Shown here: positions 19,034 to 29,200 of the stretch, piece after piece
How the letters are laid out: every line of letters starts with the position of its first letter
How positions within the stretch are numbered: the stretch's first letter is position 1
Assembly: GCA_026993355.1 (NCBI GenBank)
Contig: JALWTX010000006.1
Location: 154,762-218,761 of the forward strand
Reading direction: 5' to 3'
Source of the DNA: Flavobacteriales bacterium
GTDB lineage: Bacteria; Bacteroidota; Bacteroidia; Flavobacteriales; Flavobacteriaceae
DNA length: 64,000 nt
Translations under genes and position numbers: made by a program
The notes under the pieces: generated by a model
Told to the model about the DNA's origin: nothing
The model's database searches: none
What the model saw: the letters and a program-made list of their open reading frames with translations, nothing else

Positions 19034-19483
19034 TTACATTTTTTTAATAACGTAAGTGACAATACCCCAGACCATAAAGTCATTTTCTTCTGTCACTTCA
19101 ATCGGTTCAAAATCTTGATTAGCTGGCATCAAAAAGACTTTACCGTTTTCTAATTTTAATTTCTTAACGGTAAATTCGCCATCAATAAAACAGACAGCCG
19201 TCATATTATTGCGATATTCTAAAGAACGGTCAATAACCAAAATATCTCCATCATCTATGCCGGCATCTTTCATAGACAGGCCACGAACACGTCCGTAAAA
19301 AGTAGCTGCCGGATGCTTGATGAGCTCTTTATTAAGATCTAAGGTCAAATCCATATAATCTTGCGCCGGCGAAGGAAAACCGGCTGCAATACCTTCATTT
19401 ACGTATGGCAAAGCCAACCGGGTATGTATATCGGCCGCATAAAAATCTATATGACGGGTAAAATGAACGGGGTATAAACGCAT
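19034..19483 (-). CDS. umuD: UmuD-type SOS peptidase (S24 family), no umuC beside it
   Basis: This 149-residue LexA-like self-cleaving protein normally partners the polymerase UmuC in translesion synthesis. The cleavage site is Ala34-Gly35 in AAGFPSPAQDY. Ser70 (GLSM) and Lys107 (EFTVKKLK) form the Ser-Lys dyad, 37 residues apart as in E. coli. There is no DNA-binding domain, so it is UmuD rather than LexA. umuC, usually the next gene, is absent; DUF1599 takes its place. Confidence 0.9.
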   Translation of the reverse strand: MRLYPVHFTRHIDFYAADIHTRLALPYVNEGIAAGFPSPAQDYMDLTLDLNKELIKHPAATFYGRVRGLSMKDAGIDDGDILVIDRSLEYRNNMTAVCFIDGEFTVKKLKLENGKVFLMPANQDFEPIEVTEENDFMVWGIVTYVIKKM

Positions 19484-19499
19484 GAAAAAAAATTATAAA

Positions 19500-19507
19500 C
19501 AAAGATA
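19500..19507 (-). promoter_or_regulatory. -7 element of umuD
   Basis: TATCTTTG on the minus strand is a full TAnnTTTG match. It predicts a start of transcription about ten bases before the umuD ATG. No classical LexA box was recognised. Confidence 0.5.
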
Positions 19508-19610
19508 TAAAATTAAATAGCAAAATATTGAACCGTCATAACCATTTTTAGGACATGAGAACACATAGAATTTAAAAAATGATAAGATCTTGTTGCGTGC
19601 TTTTTAAATA

Positions 19611-19790
19611 ATACCAATTTTAAATATAAAATAGATCAAAATGATTTGGTCTAATTTCGATACTACTTGAAAATAGTTCAATTTATTGGTCTAAATTGGA
19701 AATGCAATGGCCTAAAGTAAGTTTTATCTAAACATTTCAATTCATGATCATTCCGGTTAATAATTACATAACCTAAACATTTTTTTCCTT
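19611..19790. repeat. Noncoding umuD-rlmD gap with short direct repeats
   Basis: The 369-base gap between umuD and rlmD holds no convincing gene. TTGGTCTAA occurs at 19646-19654 and again at 19686-19694, exactly 40 bases apart. CTAAACATTT occurs at 19728-19737 and 19773-19782. CCAATTTTAAA near 19617 can pair with TCTAAATTGG near 19690. This looks like the remnant of a small dispersed element or a regulatory region; I cannot tell which. Confidence 0.4.
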
Positions 19791-19838
19791 CTTTATAGGC
19801 GATTAATAATCAAACAGCCTAAAGCCGAAAAAATTAAT

Positions 19839-19846
19839 TATTTTTG
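19839..19846 (+). promoter_or_regulatory. -7 element of rlmD
   Basis: TATTTTTG is a full TAnnTTTG match. The predicted transcription start falls at or within a few bases of the ATG at 19853, implying a very short or absent leader. Confidence 0.45.
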
Positions 19847-19852
19847 CGGATT

Positions 19853-21268
19853 ATGAGCAGACGAAAAAAACCCTTATTTAAAGATATAGAAATAACCGAT
19901 TTAGGCGCCAAAGCTAAGGCCGTTGGACATGCACCTGATGGTCGTGTTATTTTTGCCCCCTACTTAGCCCCCGGTGATATCGCCGACATTCAAGTGACCA
20001 AAAAACGTAAAGCTTATTACGAAGGTAAGGCTGTTGAAATAAAAAAGTATGCTACAATACGTACACAACCCGCTTGTGACTATTTTGGCACCTGCGGCGG
20101 CTGCAAATTGCAACATATTGATTATACACATCAAATTAAATATAAACAAAAAGAGGTGGAAAATAACCTCAAACGTTTAGGTAAGCTTGATTTACCCGAA
20201 CATATAGAGCCAATTATGGGGTCGCCCGAAATATACCATTACCGGAACAAAATGGAATATTCTTTTTCAGCACGCCGATGGTTAAGTCCTGACGAAATAA
20301 AATCGGGAAAAGCCATTGACAATCCGGAGGGAGCCGGCTTTCATATTGCCGGTATGTGGGACAAGGTATTGGATATACAAACCTGCCATTTGCAAGAGGA
20401 ACCTTCAAATGACATTAGAAATGCAGTCAAAGACTTTGCCTTAAAAAACAAAATACCTTTTTTTGATCCCCGTCACAAAACCGGTCTTTTGCGCACCTTA
20501 ATGATTAGAAATACCACTATTGGTGAATGGATGGTTGTGTTACAAGTATATAAAAATGACCGGGCTGCTATTGAAAGCATTTTAGAACATTTAAAACAAA
20601 AATTTCCACAAATAACTTCTTTGCAATACATTGTTAACGAAAAAGACAATGATTCTTTTTATGATCAAGAGGTTATTTTATATCATGGCAGAGATTATAT
20701 CGAAGAAAAATGGGAAGGCTTAACCTATCGTATTTCAGCCAAATCATTTTTTCAGACCAATTCTGCTCAAGCCTTGCGCATGTATCAAAAAGTACGCGCA
20801 TATACCGATATTCAGCCTCACGAAACAGCCTATGATTTATATACAGGCACAGGAAGTATAGCCCAATTTGTAGCACGTGATGCCAAAAAAGTAGTAGGCG
20901 TTGAAGCAGTTGCCGATGCTATAAAGGATGCCAAAAAGAATGCCGAACTCAATAAAATTCATAATGTTGAATTTATAGTCGGCGATATGAAAGAAGTCTT
21001 TACAGCCGATTTTATCCGTCAACATGGCCGGGCCGATGTGGTTATTACTGATCCACCACGCGATGGCATGCACCCCAAAGTTGTCGAAAATTTGCTTTTT
21101 TTAGCCCCTGAACGAATCGTTTATGTCAGTTGTAATTCTGCTACACAAGCACGCGATTTGGCTTTGATGAAACAAGATTATGAAATAGTCAAGATGCAAC
21201 CGGTAGATATGTTTCCGCATACCCATCATGTCGAAAATATTGTTTTATTAAAACGTAAACAAAATTAA
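19853..21268 (+). CDS. rlmD: 23S rRNA (uracil(1939)-C(5))-methyltransferase
   Basis: This is a SAM- and iron-sulfur-dependent RNA methyltransferase of the RumA/TrmA class. The 471-residue protein has an N-terminal TRAM domain (about 10-65), a 4Fe-4S site with Cys75, Cys81, Cys84 and a fourth Cys in IQTCHL, and a Rossmann domain with DLYTGTGSIAQF. The catalytic Cys lies in VYVSCNSATQARD. I start it at ATG 19853 rather than TTG 19844 because the -7 promoter box runs through the TTG. Its stop overlaps the convergent nitroreductase by four bases. Confidence 0.92.
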   Translation: MSRRKKPLFKDIEITDLGAKAKAVGHAPDGRVIFAPYLAPGDIADIQVTKKRKAYYEGKAVEIKKYATIRTQPACDYFGTCGGCKLQHIDYTHQIKYKQKEVENNLKRLGKLDLPEHIEPIMGSPEIYHYRNKMEYSFSARRWLSPDEIKSGKAIDNPEGAGFHIAGMWDKVLDIQTCHLQEEPSNDIRNAVKDFALKNKIPFFDPRHKTGLLRTLMIRNTTIGEWMVVLQVYKNDRAAIESILEHLKQKFPQITSLQYIVNEKDNDSFYDQEVILYHGRDYIEEKWEGLTYRISAKSFFQTNSAQALRMYQKVRAYTDIQPHETAYDLYTGTGSIAQFVARDAKKVVGVEAVADAIKDAKKNAELNKIHNVEFIVGDMKEVFTADFIRQHGRADVVITDPPRDGMHPKVVENLLFLAPERIVYVSCNSATQARDLALMKQDYEIVKMQPVDMFPHTHHVENIVLLKRKQN

Positions 21269-21906
21269 ATATCTATAACCATTTCTGTCAATGGACGGCG
21301 TACTTTTGGGTCAAACTGATGCCTATCGTCTTTAGCTCTGTAACCGATGGGTAATAAAACAACCGATGTCAGCCCATATTCTTTTAAACCTAAAAGACGG
21401 TCAAATTCTTGTGGTTCAAAACCACTCATGGGGCAAGCATCTATTTTTTCAATGGCACAAGTATTAATTAAATTGCCCAGTGCGATGAAAGCTTGGTCTT
21501 TGGCCCATTGCAAAATTTCTGTTTTTGATTTTGCTTTAAAACGGCTTTTGAGCAACTCGCCATATTTCATAAAATGTTCTTTTTTATCTGGCATCGCTTC
21601 TATATTCAAATCGACAAATCGATCGATATCTTTTTCACCAAAATCTGTTTGAGCCGACACAACTAATAAATGTGAGCTGGTACTAATTTGTGGTTGATCA
21701 AAGGCGAATTTTTGCAAGTCTTGCTTCAAAAGTTTATCCTTTACCACCACCATGCGTATGGGTTGCAAGCCATAAGAGGTCGGCGTTAAATTAAAAGCTT
21801 CTTTTAAAACAGCGAGTTTTTCATCGGTTAGTTTTTTGCTTATGTCAAATTTTTTGACGGCATAGCGCCATTTTAACATCTCAATAATTATGGATTTTGG
21901 GTTCAT
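21265..21906 (-). CDS. NAD(P)H-dependent nitroreductase-family oxidoreductase
   Basis: This 213-residue FMN-dependent NfsB-type flavoprotein shows WRYAVKKFD at the N terminus, TSYGLQPIRMVVV as the FMN and ring-binding loop, AFIALGNLINTCAIEKIDACPMSGF and a C-terminal LPIGYRAKDD. Such enzymes reduce nitroaromatics, quinones or dihydropteridines; the physiological substrate is unknown. It is a single gene, convergent with rlmD and divergent from yifB. Confidence 0.9.
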   Translation of the reverse strand: MNPKSIIIEMLKWRYAVKKFDISKKLTDEKLAVLKEAFNLTPTSYGLQPIRMVVVKDKLLKQDLQKFAFDQPQISTSSHLLVVSAQTDFGEKDIDRFVDLNIEAMPDKKEHFMKYGELLKSRFKAKSKTEILQWAKDQAFIALGNLINTCAIEKIDACPMSGFEPQEFDRLLGLKEYGLTSVVLLPIGYRAKDDRHQFDPKVRRPLTEMVIDI

Positions 21907-22017
21907 TTATTATTTTTTTACATTGGAAATGTACAAAAAGTTACTGACTTAAAAAAAATTACATTAAATTTTTTACATATACAATTTATTAGATAACAGA
22001 ATTTTTAAAATTATTTT

Positions 22018-23553
22018 ATGCTCACCAAAGTTTTTGCGGCTGCCATTTATGGTATTCATGCTCATCCGGTCACTATTGAAGTTAATGTAGATAAAGGTAT
22101 TGGTTATCATCTTGTGGGATTGCCGGACAAAGCTGTCAGTGAAAGCAATTACCGGATAACGGCAGCCTTACAAAATGTAAATTATCGCTTGCCGGGAAAA
22201 AAATACATTATTAATATGGCCCCTGCTGACCTTCGCAAAGAAGGGTCGGCTTATGATTTGCCAATAGCCATAGGTATTTTGCATGCTACAGGTCAAATTA
22301 AAGCCGACCAATTGCAAAATTATTTAATTATGGGCGAATTATCTTTAGACGGTGGCTTACAACCCATAAAAGGGACTTTACCTATTGCTTTAAAAGCACA
22401 AGAGTTAGGTTTTGAAGGTATAATCCTGCCGGCCCAAAATGCCAAAGAAGCAGCCATTGTCAAAGGTTTAAAAGTTTATGGGGTCGAAAACATTTTAGAT
22501 GTCATCCGGTTTTTCGAAGGCCAGGAAGAATTAGAACCCGAAGAAATAGATTTGGATGATTTGTTTTATAAACAATTAGCTGTTCCCGAATTCGACTTTG
22601 CAGATGTTAAAGGTCAAGAAACAGTGAAACGTTGTCTTGAAATAGCTGCTGCCGGTGGACACAATATTATTATGATTGGACCACCGGGAAGTGGAAAAAC
22701 CATGTTAGCCAAACGCATATCAGGCATTTTGCCGCCAATGGAATTAGAAGAAGCCTTAGAAACAACTAAAATTCATTCAGTAGCGGGCAAACTCAAAACA
22801 GAGACGGGCATTATCAGCCAACGCCCTTTTCGAAGTCCCCATCATACTATTTCTGATGTTGCTTTGGTTGGTGGCGGGAGTTATCCGCAACCCGGTGAAA
22901 TTTCTTTGGCACATAATGGCGTTCTTTTTTTGGATGAATTGCCCGAATTTAAACGGAGTGTCCTCGAGGTTATGCGACAACCACTTGAAGACCGTGAAGT
23001 TAACATATCGCGTGCCCGTTTTTCCGTTACTTATCCCGCCAGTTTTATGTTGGTCGCCAGTATGAATCCGAGTCCGTCCGGTTATTTTAATGATGGGGAC
23101 CATAAAATGACTTCAAGTCCTGCAGAAATGCAACGATATCTCAGCAAAATTTCGGGTCCCTTGCTGGACCGCATTGATATTCATGTTGAAGTTAATCCTG
23201 TTCCATTTGATAAATTATCAGACGAAAGGCGTGGCGAGCCCAGTCACATAATTAGAAAACGGGTGATGGCTGCCAGAAAAATACAAACTGAGCGTTTTGT
23301 CCATCATAAAAAAATACATTATAATGCCCAAATGAATTCAAAGGAGATAAGAGAATATTGCCGATTGGACACTCCATCATTGAATTTGCTTAAAAATGCT
23401 ATGGAAAAACTCAATTTGTCAGCTCGTGCTTATGATCGCATCTTAAAAGTAGCCCGTACTATTGCAGATCTGGAACAGATGCCAAACATTGAAAGTCATC
23501 ATATAGGTGAGGCTATTCAATACCGAAGCTTGGATAGAGATGGTTGGATTTAA
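22018..23553 (+). CDS. YifB/ComM-family Mg-chelatase-like AAA ATPase
   Basis: The 511-residue protein has an N-terminal Lon-like S5 fold (about 1-180), a central AAA+ domain with Walker A GPPGSGKTM and Walker B LFLDELPEF, and a C-terminal Mg-chelatase segment (SARAYDRILKVARTIADL). Family members such as ComM are hexameric branch-migration helicases acting in natural transformation. Transformation genes are not seen here. Length and motifs are complete. It is convergent with the LolC/E-type permease. Confidence 0.92.
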   Translation: MLTKVFAAAIYGIHAHPVTIEVNVDKGIGYHLVGLPDKAVSESNYRITAALQNVNYRLPGKKYIINMAPADLRKEGSAYDLPIAIGILHATGQIKADQLQNYLIMGELSLDGGLQPIKGTLPIALKAQELGFEGIILPAQNAKEAAIVKGLKVYGVENILDVIRFFEGQEELEPEEIDLDDLFYKQLAVPEFDFADVKGQETVKRCLEIAAAGGHNIIMIGPPGSGKTMLAKRISGILPPMELEEALETTKIHSVAGKLKTETGIISQRPFRSPHHTISDVALVGGGSYPQPGEISLAHNGVLFLDELPEFKRSVLEVMRQPLEDREVNISRARFSVTYPASFMLVASMNPSPSGYFNDGDHKMTSSPAEMQRYLSKISGPLLDRIDIHVEVNPVPFDKLSDERRGEPSHIIRKRVMAARKIQTERFVHHKKIHYNAQMNSKEIREYCRLDTPSLNLLKNAMEKLNLSARAYDRILKVARTIADLEQMPNIESHHIGEAIQYRSLDRDGWI

Positions 23554-23565
23554 ACCGGTAAAAAT

Positions 23566-24798
23566 TTAATCATATTTTAAAACCTTTACAGGAGAAATAC
23601 GACTAATAACCAAAACCGGCAATAAAAGCATGGCTAAAATAGCAAATAAAACGCCTATATTAAGTAAAAACACATCCTTAAAAGTAATAAAAACAGGCGC
23701 TGTTTTTACATAATAAGTTTGTGGGTCCAGTTTTATAAAACCTAAATATTTTTGCAGAAAAATTAAACCTAACCCAACTATATTGCCGATAAAAAGACCT
23801 ATGCTAATAATATAAGCAGCTTGAATGAGAAAAATACGTTGCAATTGTCCATTTGTAGCACCTAAAACTTTCATAATGGCAATAAATTGGCGTTTATCTA
23901 AAATCATAACCAACATGGTCGTAATCATATTTAGACCGGCTATAAAAATAATAATCACCAAAATAAGTAAAATATTAAAATCAAACATCTTTAACCAATT
24001 AAAAATCAAGGGATACTTTTCAATAATCGATTGCGTATTTAAAGTAGAAGGTATAACATCATAAATTTCCTTCGTTTTTGTATCGATCTGATTAAAATCA
24101 TCCAAAACCACTTCAAAACCACCGGTTAATGTATCGGGCCATTTGTATAATTTTTGAACCATTTTCAAATCACCTAATAAGTAAGTTTTGTCAAAATCTT
24201 CAAATCCCGTGTCGTATATACCGGCTATTTTAAATACGCGTAGCTGTGGCTTCTTGGCACCTTCTCTCAAAAAATAAGTGGCAATTTTTTGATTTACTTT
24301 CAGTTTCAAACGGTCTGCAGTCGTTTTGGACAAAATAATGCTATCATTCATTTTTGCCCCAAAATGTGGAATTTTACCTTTTATCAAATAAGGTTTAAAT
24401 AAATCCCAGTTATATAAACTGTCCACTCCTTTTAGGATTATACCTTCAAAATCAGAAGCTGTCCGGATTATTCCACCAATGGTAGCATAGGCTTGGACAT
24501 TTTTGACCCCCTCAATTTGTTCAAAATCCGGATAAAATTTTTGATGCAAGGAAACAGGGTTTAAAGTCAAACCTGATTCATTGGTATCATAATTGCTAAT
24601 AATTATATGACCGGAAAAAGCAGAAATTTTTTCGCGTATCTTATGCTGCAAACCAAAACCGGTTGCCATGGAAATTAACATTATAACCATACCAATGGCA
24701 ATGGATATGATGGCAATTTTAATAATAGGCGAAGAAACCTTATTTTTGTAATCGCCGGAACTAATTAAACGCTTGGCAATAAAAAAATCAATATTCAA
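23566..24798 (-). CDS. Lipoprotein-releasing (LolC/LolE-type) ABC permease
   Basis: This inner-membrane MacB/FtsX-fold permease has one N-terminal helix (about residues 28-48), a large periplasmic domain, and three C-terminal helices ending in the family's ISRISPVKVLKYD. It would work with a LolD ATPase to release lipoproteins; no ATPase is adjacent. The frame opens with TTG at 24816, but I prefer TTG at 24798. That gives MNIDFFIAKRL, the usual family start, and removes a six-base overlap with the divergent NamZ gene. No ATG is available near the start. Confidence 0.85.
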   Translation of the reverse strand: MNIDFFIAKRLISSGDYKNKVSSPIIKIAIISIAIGMVIMLISMATGFGLQHKIREKISAFSGHIIISNYDTNESGLTLNPVSLHQKFYPDFEQIEGVKNVQAYATIGGIIRTASDFEGIILKGVDSLYNWDLFKPYLIKGKIPHFGAKMNDSIILSKTTADRLKLKVNQKIATYFLREGAKKPQLRVFKIAGIYDTGFEDFDKTYLLGDLKMVQKLYKWPDTLTGGFEVVLDDFNQIDTKTKEIYDVIPSTLNTQSIIEKYPLIFNWLKMFDFNILLILVIIIFIAGLNMITTMLVMILDKRQFIAIMKVLGATNGQLQRIFLIQAAYIISIGLFIGNIVGLGLIFLQKYLGFIKLDPQTYYVKTAPVFITFKDVFLLNIGVLFAILAMLLLPVLVISRISPVKVLKYD

Positions 24799-24810
24799 AA
24801 TAAAAAATTT

Positions 24811-26010
24811 ATGCAAGTCAAAAATACATATTTATTAACGATTCTCCTACTCTTTATTTTTTTTTCATCTCATTGTCAAGAAACCGAAAAAAAAACTGTC
24901 AAACAAACCACATCGATTAAAAAAGTCCTTCCGGGTGCCTATAATTTATCAGCTTATCTACCTCTTCTAATAGGAAAAAAAGTGGCTTTGGTCGGCAATC
25001 AAACTTCAGAAATAAATGGAACGCATTTAGTGGACACATTGCTTAAGCGCGGCATCCACCTTCTCAAAGTTTTTGCCCCGGAACACGGTTTTCGTGGTCA
25101 AGCCTCTGCCGGTGAATTGGTGACCAATTCAAGAGATTTAAAAACCGGTTTACCAATTATCTCACTTTATGGTAAACATAAAAAGCCAACTAAAGCCGAT
25201 CTTGAAAATATTGATATAATCGTTTTTGACATACAAGATGTAGGGGTTAGATTTTATACCTATTTATCTACGTTACATTACGTAATGGAAGCAGCAGCCG
25301 AACAAAAAATACCAGTTATTGTATTGGACCGCCCCAACCCAAATGCTGACTATATTGACGGACCTGTTATGAAACCGTCTTTTACTTCCTTTATCGGTAT
25401 GCATCCTGTTCCGGTGGTTTATGGTATGACTATCGGCGAATATGCCCGGATGATCAACGGAGAAAATTGGTTAAAAAACGGTTTAAAGGCGGACTTAAAG
25501 GTTATTCCCATTCAAAATTATACCCATAAAACAGTTTATCATTTGCCGGTCAAACCTTCGCCCAATTTACCCAATTATCAAGCAGTACGTTTATATCCAT
25601 CTTTGTGTTTTTTTGAAGGAACAGACATTAGTATCGGTCGGGGTACCGATTTTCCTTTTCAAGTCTACGGTTCACCTTTTTTACCAAAATCAGAGTTTTC
25701 TTTCACGCCACATCCAAATGCAGGAAGCAAGTGGCCGAAACATAATGGTGAAAAATGTTATGGAAAAGATTTAAGAAGAATTTCACCACCTCTTAGCCTT
25801 AATTTAAATTGGTTGATAAAAGCATATCATCAATATCCAAAAAGCAAGAAAAAACAATTTTTCAATAATTTTTTCAATAAATTGGCTGGAAATAACCGCT
25901 TAAAAAAAGCCATTATAAAAGGAAAATCTGCTAAACAAATAAAAATCGAATGGAAAAATGAAATAGAGAAGTTTAAAGAAATCAGACAAAAGTATTTGCT
26001 CTATAAATAA
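24811..26010 (+). CDS. namZ: Exo-beta-N-acetylmuramidase NamZ-like protein (DUF1343)
   Basis: The protein has 399 residues with a signal peptide (hydrophobic core to about residue 20) and a DUF1343 domain. Landmarks are KKVALVGNQTS, VFAPEHGFRG, FDIQDVGVRFYTYLSTL, LDRPNPNADYIDGP and FFEGTDISIGRGTDFPFQ. Characterised NamZ enzymes remove N-acetylmuramic acid from the non-reducing end of peptidoglycan fragments (GH171), so a wall-recycling role is expected. It starts 12 bases from the divergent permease start and ends at a terminator. Confidence 0.88.
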   Translation: MQVKNTYLLTILLLFIFFSSHCQETEKKTVKQTTSIKKVLPGAYNLSAYLPLLIGKKVALVGNQTSEINGTHLVDTLLKRGIHLLKVFAPEHGFRGQASAGELVTNSRDLKTGLPIISLYGKHKKPTKADLENIDIIVFDIQDVGVRFYTYLSTLHYVMEAAAEQKIPVIVLDRPNPNADYIDGPVMKPSFTSFIGMHPVPVVYGMTIGEYARMINGENWLKNGLKADLKVIPIQNYTHKTVYHLPVKPSPNLPNYQAVRLYPSLCFFEGTDISIGRGTDFPFQVYGSPFLPKSEFSFTPHPNAGSKWPKHNGEKCYGKDLRRISPPLSLNLNWLIKAYHQYPKSKKKQFFNNFFNKLAGNNRLKKAIIKGKSAKQIKIEWKNEIEKFKEIRQKYLLYK

Positions 26011-26045
26011 AAAGCCAAATAACTTCTGGCTCGTCATTTGGCTTT
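26011..26045. terminator. Terminator between namZ and tRNA-Leu
   Basis: Ten-base arms AAAGCCAAAT (26011-26020) and ATTTGGCTTT (26036-26045) flank a 15-base loop. The hairpin is symmetric, so it may also stop the convergent tRNA transcript. Confidence 0.7.
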
Positions 26046-26054
26046 ATCCGGTTG

Positions 26055-26138
26055 TGCCCGAAACAGGAATCGAACCTGCACGTCCTTGCGGACACATGAC
26101 CCTGAATCATGCGCGTCTACCAATTCCGCCATTCGGGC
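26055..26138 (-). tRNA. tRNA-Leu (anticodon CAG)
   Basis: The minus strand folds as a class II tRNA with acceptor stem GCCCGAA / TTCGGGC and A as discriminator, a D-arm with GGTAGACGC, and an anticodon stem CATGA / TCATG around TTCAGGG (anticodon CAG). It has a long variable arm (GTCCGCAAGGAC) and a T-arm with GGTTCGATTCC. The CCA end is not encoded. It reads CTG leucine codons. Confidence 0.95.
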
Positions 26139-26163
26139 AATTTTTAATACTACAAAAATAACA

Positions 26164-26189
26164 AAAAGCCCGCAAAATTGCGGGCTTTT
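26164..26189 (-). terminator. Terminator of nifJ
   Basis: AAAAGCCCGCAA and TTGCGGGCTTTT form a perfect stem, followed by T residues on the minus strand, 20 bases after the nifJ stop codon. Confidence 0.88.
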
Positions 26190-26209
26190 ATATGCTTTTT
26201 TATTATCAA

Positions 26210-29200
26210 TTACAATTTAGATAATAATTCCAGTCTTTCCCAACGGCTGTTGATTTCTTCTTGCAACATGTTTTCCAACATTTTAGCCCGTTCCGGATTG
26301 GCTTTTTTCACACGGGCAAAACGTGCTTCTTTGTCGATCAATTCACTTACAGGAATATCCGGGGCTTTACTATCCAATTGGAAGCGTTTTCCGGCCGGTT
26401 TTCGTGGATCATATCTAAATAATGGCCAATAACCTGAACGAACTGCCAAATCTTGATGATTAGCACCATCACCCATATCATAACCATGCTCAATACAGTG
26501 TGAATAGGCAATAATCATGGAAGGTCCATCATATTCAGCTGCTTCTTTAATTGCTTTTAAAGCTTGCTGATCTTTGGCACCACTGGCAATTTGTGCCACG
26601 TAAACATTACCATAAGCAACGGCTTGCAAAGCAATATCTTTTTTAGGAATAGATTTTCCGGCTACCTGGAATTTGGCACTGGCACCAATTGGCGTTGCCT
26701 TAGAGGCTTGTCCACCTGTATTGGAATAAACTTCTGTATCTAATACGAGTATATTGATGTTTTCACCACTGGCGATTGCATGATCTAATCCGCCGTAACC
26801 AATATCATAAGCCCAACCATCGCCACCGAAGATCCAGATATATTTTTTACGCAAATCATCGGCAAGAACCATCAAACGTTTCGCATCGTCAGTATCGATG
26901 TCCTTAATGGCTTCGCGTACTTGTTTGATATAATCCAGTTGTTGTTCTTTTTGCGCTTCATCTGCTTCAGGATTTGATAAAATGGCATCGACCAATTCAC
27001 TTCCAATAACGTCTTCTAAACGTTTTAATAAAGTTCGTGCGGTTTTTTGTTTCTCAGTCAAAGCCAAACGCATACCCAAACCGTATTCGGCATTGTCTTC
27101 AAATAAAGAATTTGCCCAAGCCGGTCCTTGTCCTTTTTCGTTGGTTGTATAAGGCGTCGTCGGTAAGTTACCACCATAGATAGATGAACAGCCTGTTGCA
27201 TTGGCAATCAATGAACTATCACCATATAATTGCGTAACTTCTTTAATGTAAGGCGTTTCACCACAACCTGGGCAGGCACCTGAATATTCAAATAACGGCT
27301 CTAAAAACTGTACGTTCTTAACAGTATTTAATTTTAATTTTTTACGGTCGTACCAAGGTAGTTTAACAAAATAATCCCAGTATTTTTGTTCAACCGGCTG
27401 CACTTCCATACGCGGGTGCATATTAATAGCTTTGAAACCCGGTTCAGTTTTACTTTCGGCAGGACAAACAGCCACACAAAGATTACATCCGGTACAATGT
27501 TCGGGATCCACTTGCAAAATGTAAGTATCAACACCTTCATAACGTCCTTTTAATTTGGCCGTACGGAATCCTTCAGGGGCATCTGCCAAAGCTTCTACAT
27601 CAATAATTTTAGAACGAATGGCAGCATGTGGACAAATGTGCACACATTTATTACATTGGATACACAAGTCTGTATCGTCCCAAGTTGGCACAAAATCGGC
27701 GATATTGGCTTTTTCATACTTAGAAGTTCCTAAGGGGAATGTGCCGTCCGGTTCAAATGCACTTACCGGCAATGAATCGCCTTCGCCGGCATAAATTTTG
27801 CCCAAAACATCTAATACATATTCCGGAGCATCTTCATGCATAACGCTTTCTAAATGACGGTTGCTGGTAACTTGTTTTGGATAATTAACTTCTTGCAAAT
27901 ATTCCAAAGCTTTATCAACCGCATTGAAGTTCATCTGAACAATGGCATCACCTTTATGTGAATAAGATTTGACAATGGCATTTTTAATTTTTTCAATGGC
28001 TTCATCTTGTGGCAAAATGCCGGAAATAGCAAAGAAACATGTTTGTAATACTGTGTTGGTTCTACGACCTAATTTTGCTTCAAAAGCCACACGTGAAGCA
28101 TCGACAACATAGAATTTTAATTCACGATCAATAATTTCTTTTTGAATTTCCATGGGGAGTTGATCCCATATTTCATCAGCCGTAAAAGGAGAATTCAAAA
28201 GTAAAGTTCCTCCTTTTTTGGTGTTTTTGACAAAATTATATTTTTGAATAAAATTGAATTGATGGATAGCAACAAAATCTGCTTCATCAATCAAATAAGT
28301 TGAGTGGATAGGATCGGGTCCAAATCGTAAATGTGAAACTGTGCGTGCTCCGGCTTTTTTACTGTCATAAACAAAATAACCTTGAACATAATTATCGGTT
28401 GTTTGTCCAATAATTTTAATAGAGTTTTTGTTGGCAGAAACGGTACCATCAGATCCTAAACCAAAGAATAAGAAGCCCTTGGTATTGTTTTTGACTTTAA
28501 ATTCAGGATCGAAATCAATATTTGTAAAGGTAACATCATCAATAATGTTAACCGTAAAATGATTTTTAGGTTGCTCTTTTTTAAGTTCATCAAAAATACC
28601 CTTGACATGTGACGGATTAAATTCTTTAGATGATAAACCATAACGACCGCCTACAATTTTAGGCATTTCTCTTCCGGATTCAACAAAAGCATTGATAGTA
28701 TCCATATACAATGGCTCACCAATACTACCCGATTCTTTTGTACGGTCTAAAACTGCAATTTTTTTGACTGTTTCAGGAATAGCATCAATAAAGTCTTTTA
28801 CAGAAAATGGACGGTACAAACGGACCACTAACAAACCGACTTTTTCGCCTTTTTTATTCAATTCCTCCACTGTTTCCAAAGCGGCTCCCATACCTGACCC
28901 CATAATGATAATCATCCGGTCAGCATCCTGGGCACCGTAATATTGGTATAACTCATAACGGCGGCCGGTTAATTCGTAAAATTTATCAAAAGCCTCTTTA
29001 ACAGCAGCCGGCGTTTTATCATAAAAAGGATTGGCCCGTTCTCTGTTTTGGAAGAACACATCAGGGTTTTGAGACGAACCTCTCAATTTGGGTTTATCCG
29101 GATCTAAAGCACGAACTTTATGTTCCATTACTTTATCTTCCGGAATCATTTCTTTTAAAATATCATCGGTTAGTGCATCTATTTTTTGAATCTCATGCGA

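Noticed and set aside
19034..19483. LexA repressor
   Set aside because: The protein lacks the N-terminal winged-helix domain and has UmuD length and cleavage site.
26055..26138. Integration site at the tRNA-Leu gene
   Set aside because: No integrase or direct repeat of the tRNA 3' end was seen near it; both neighbours are housekeeping genes.
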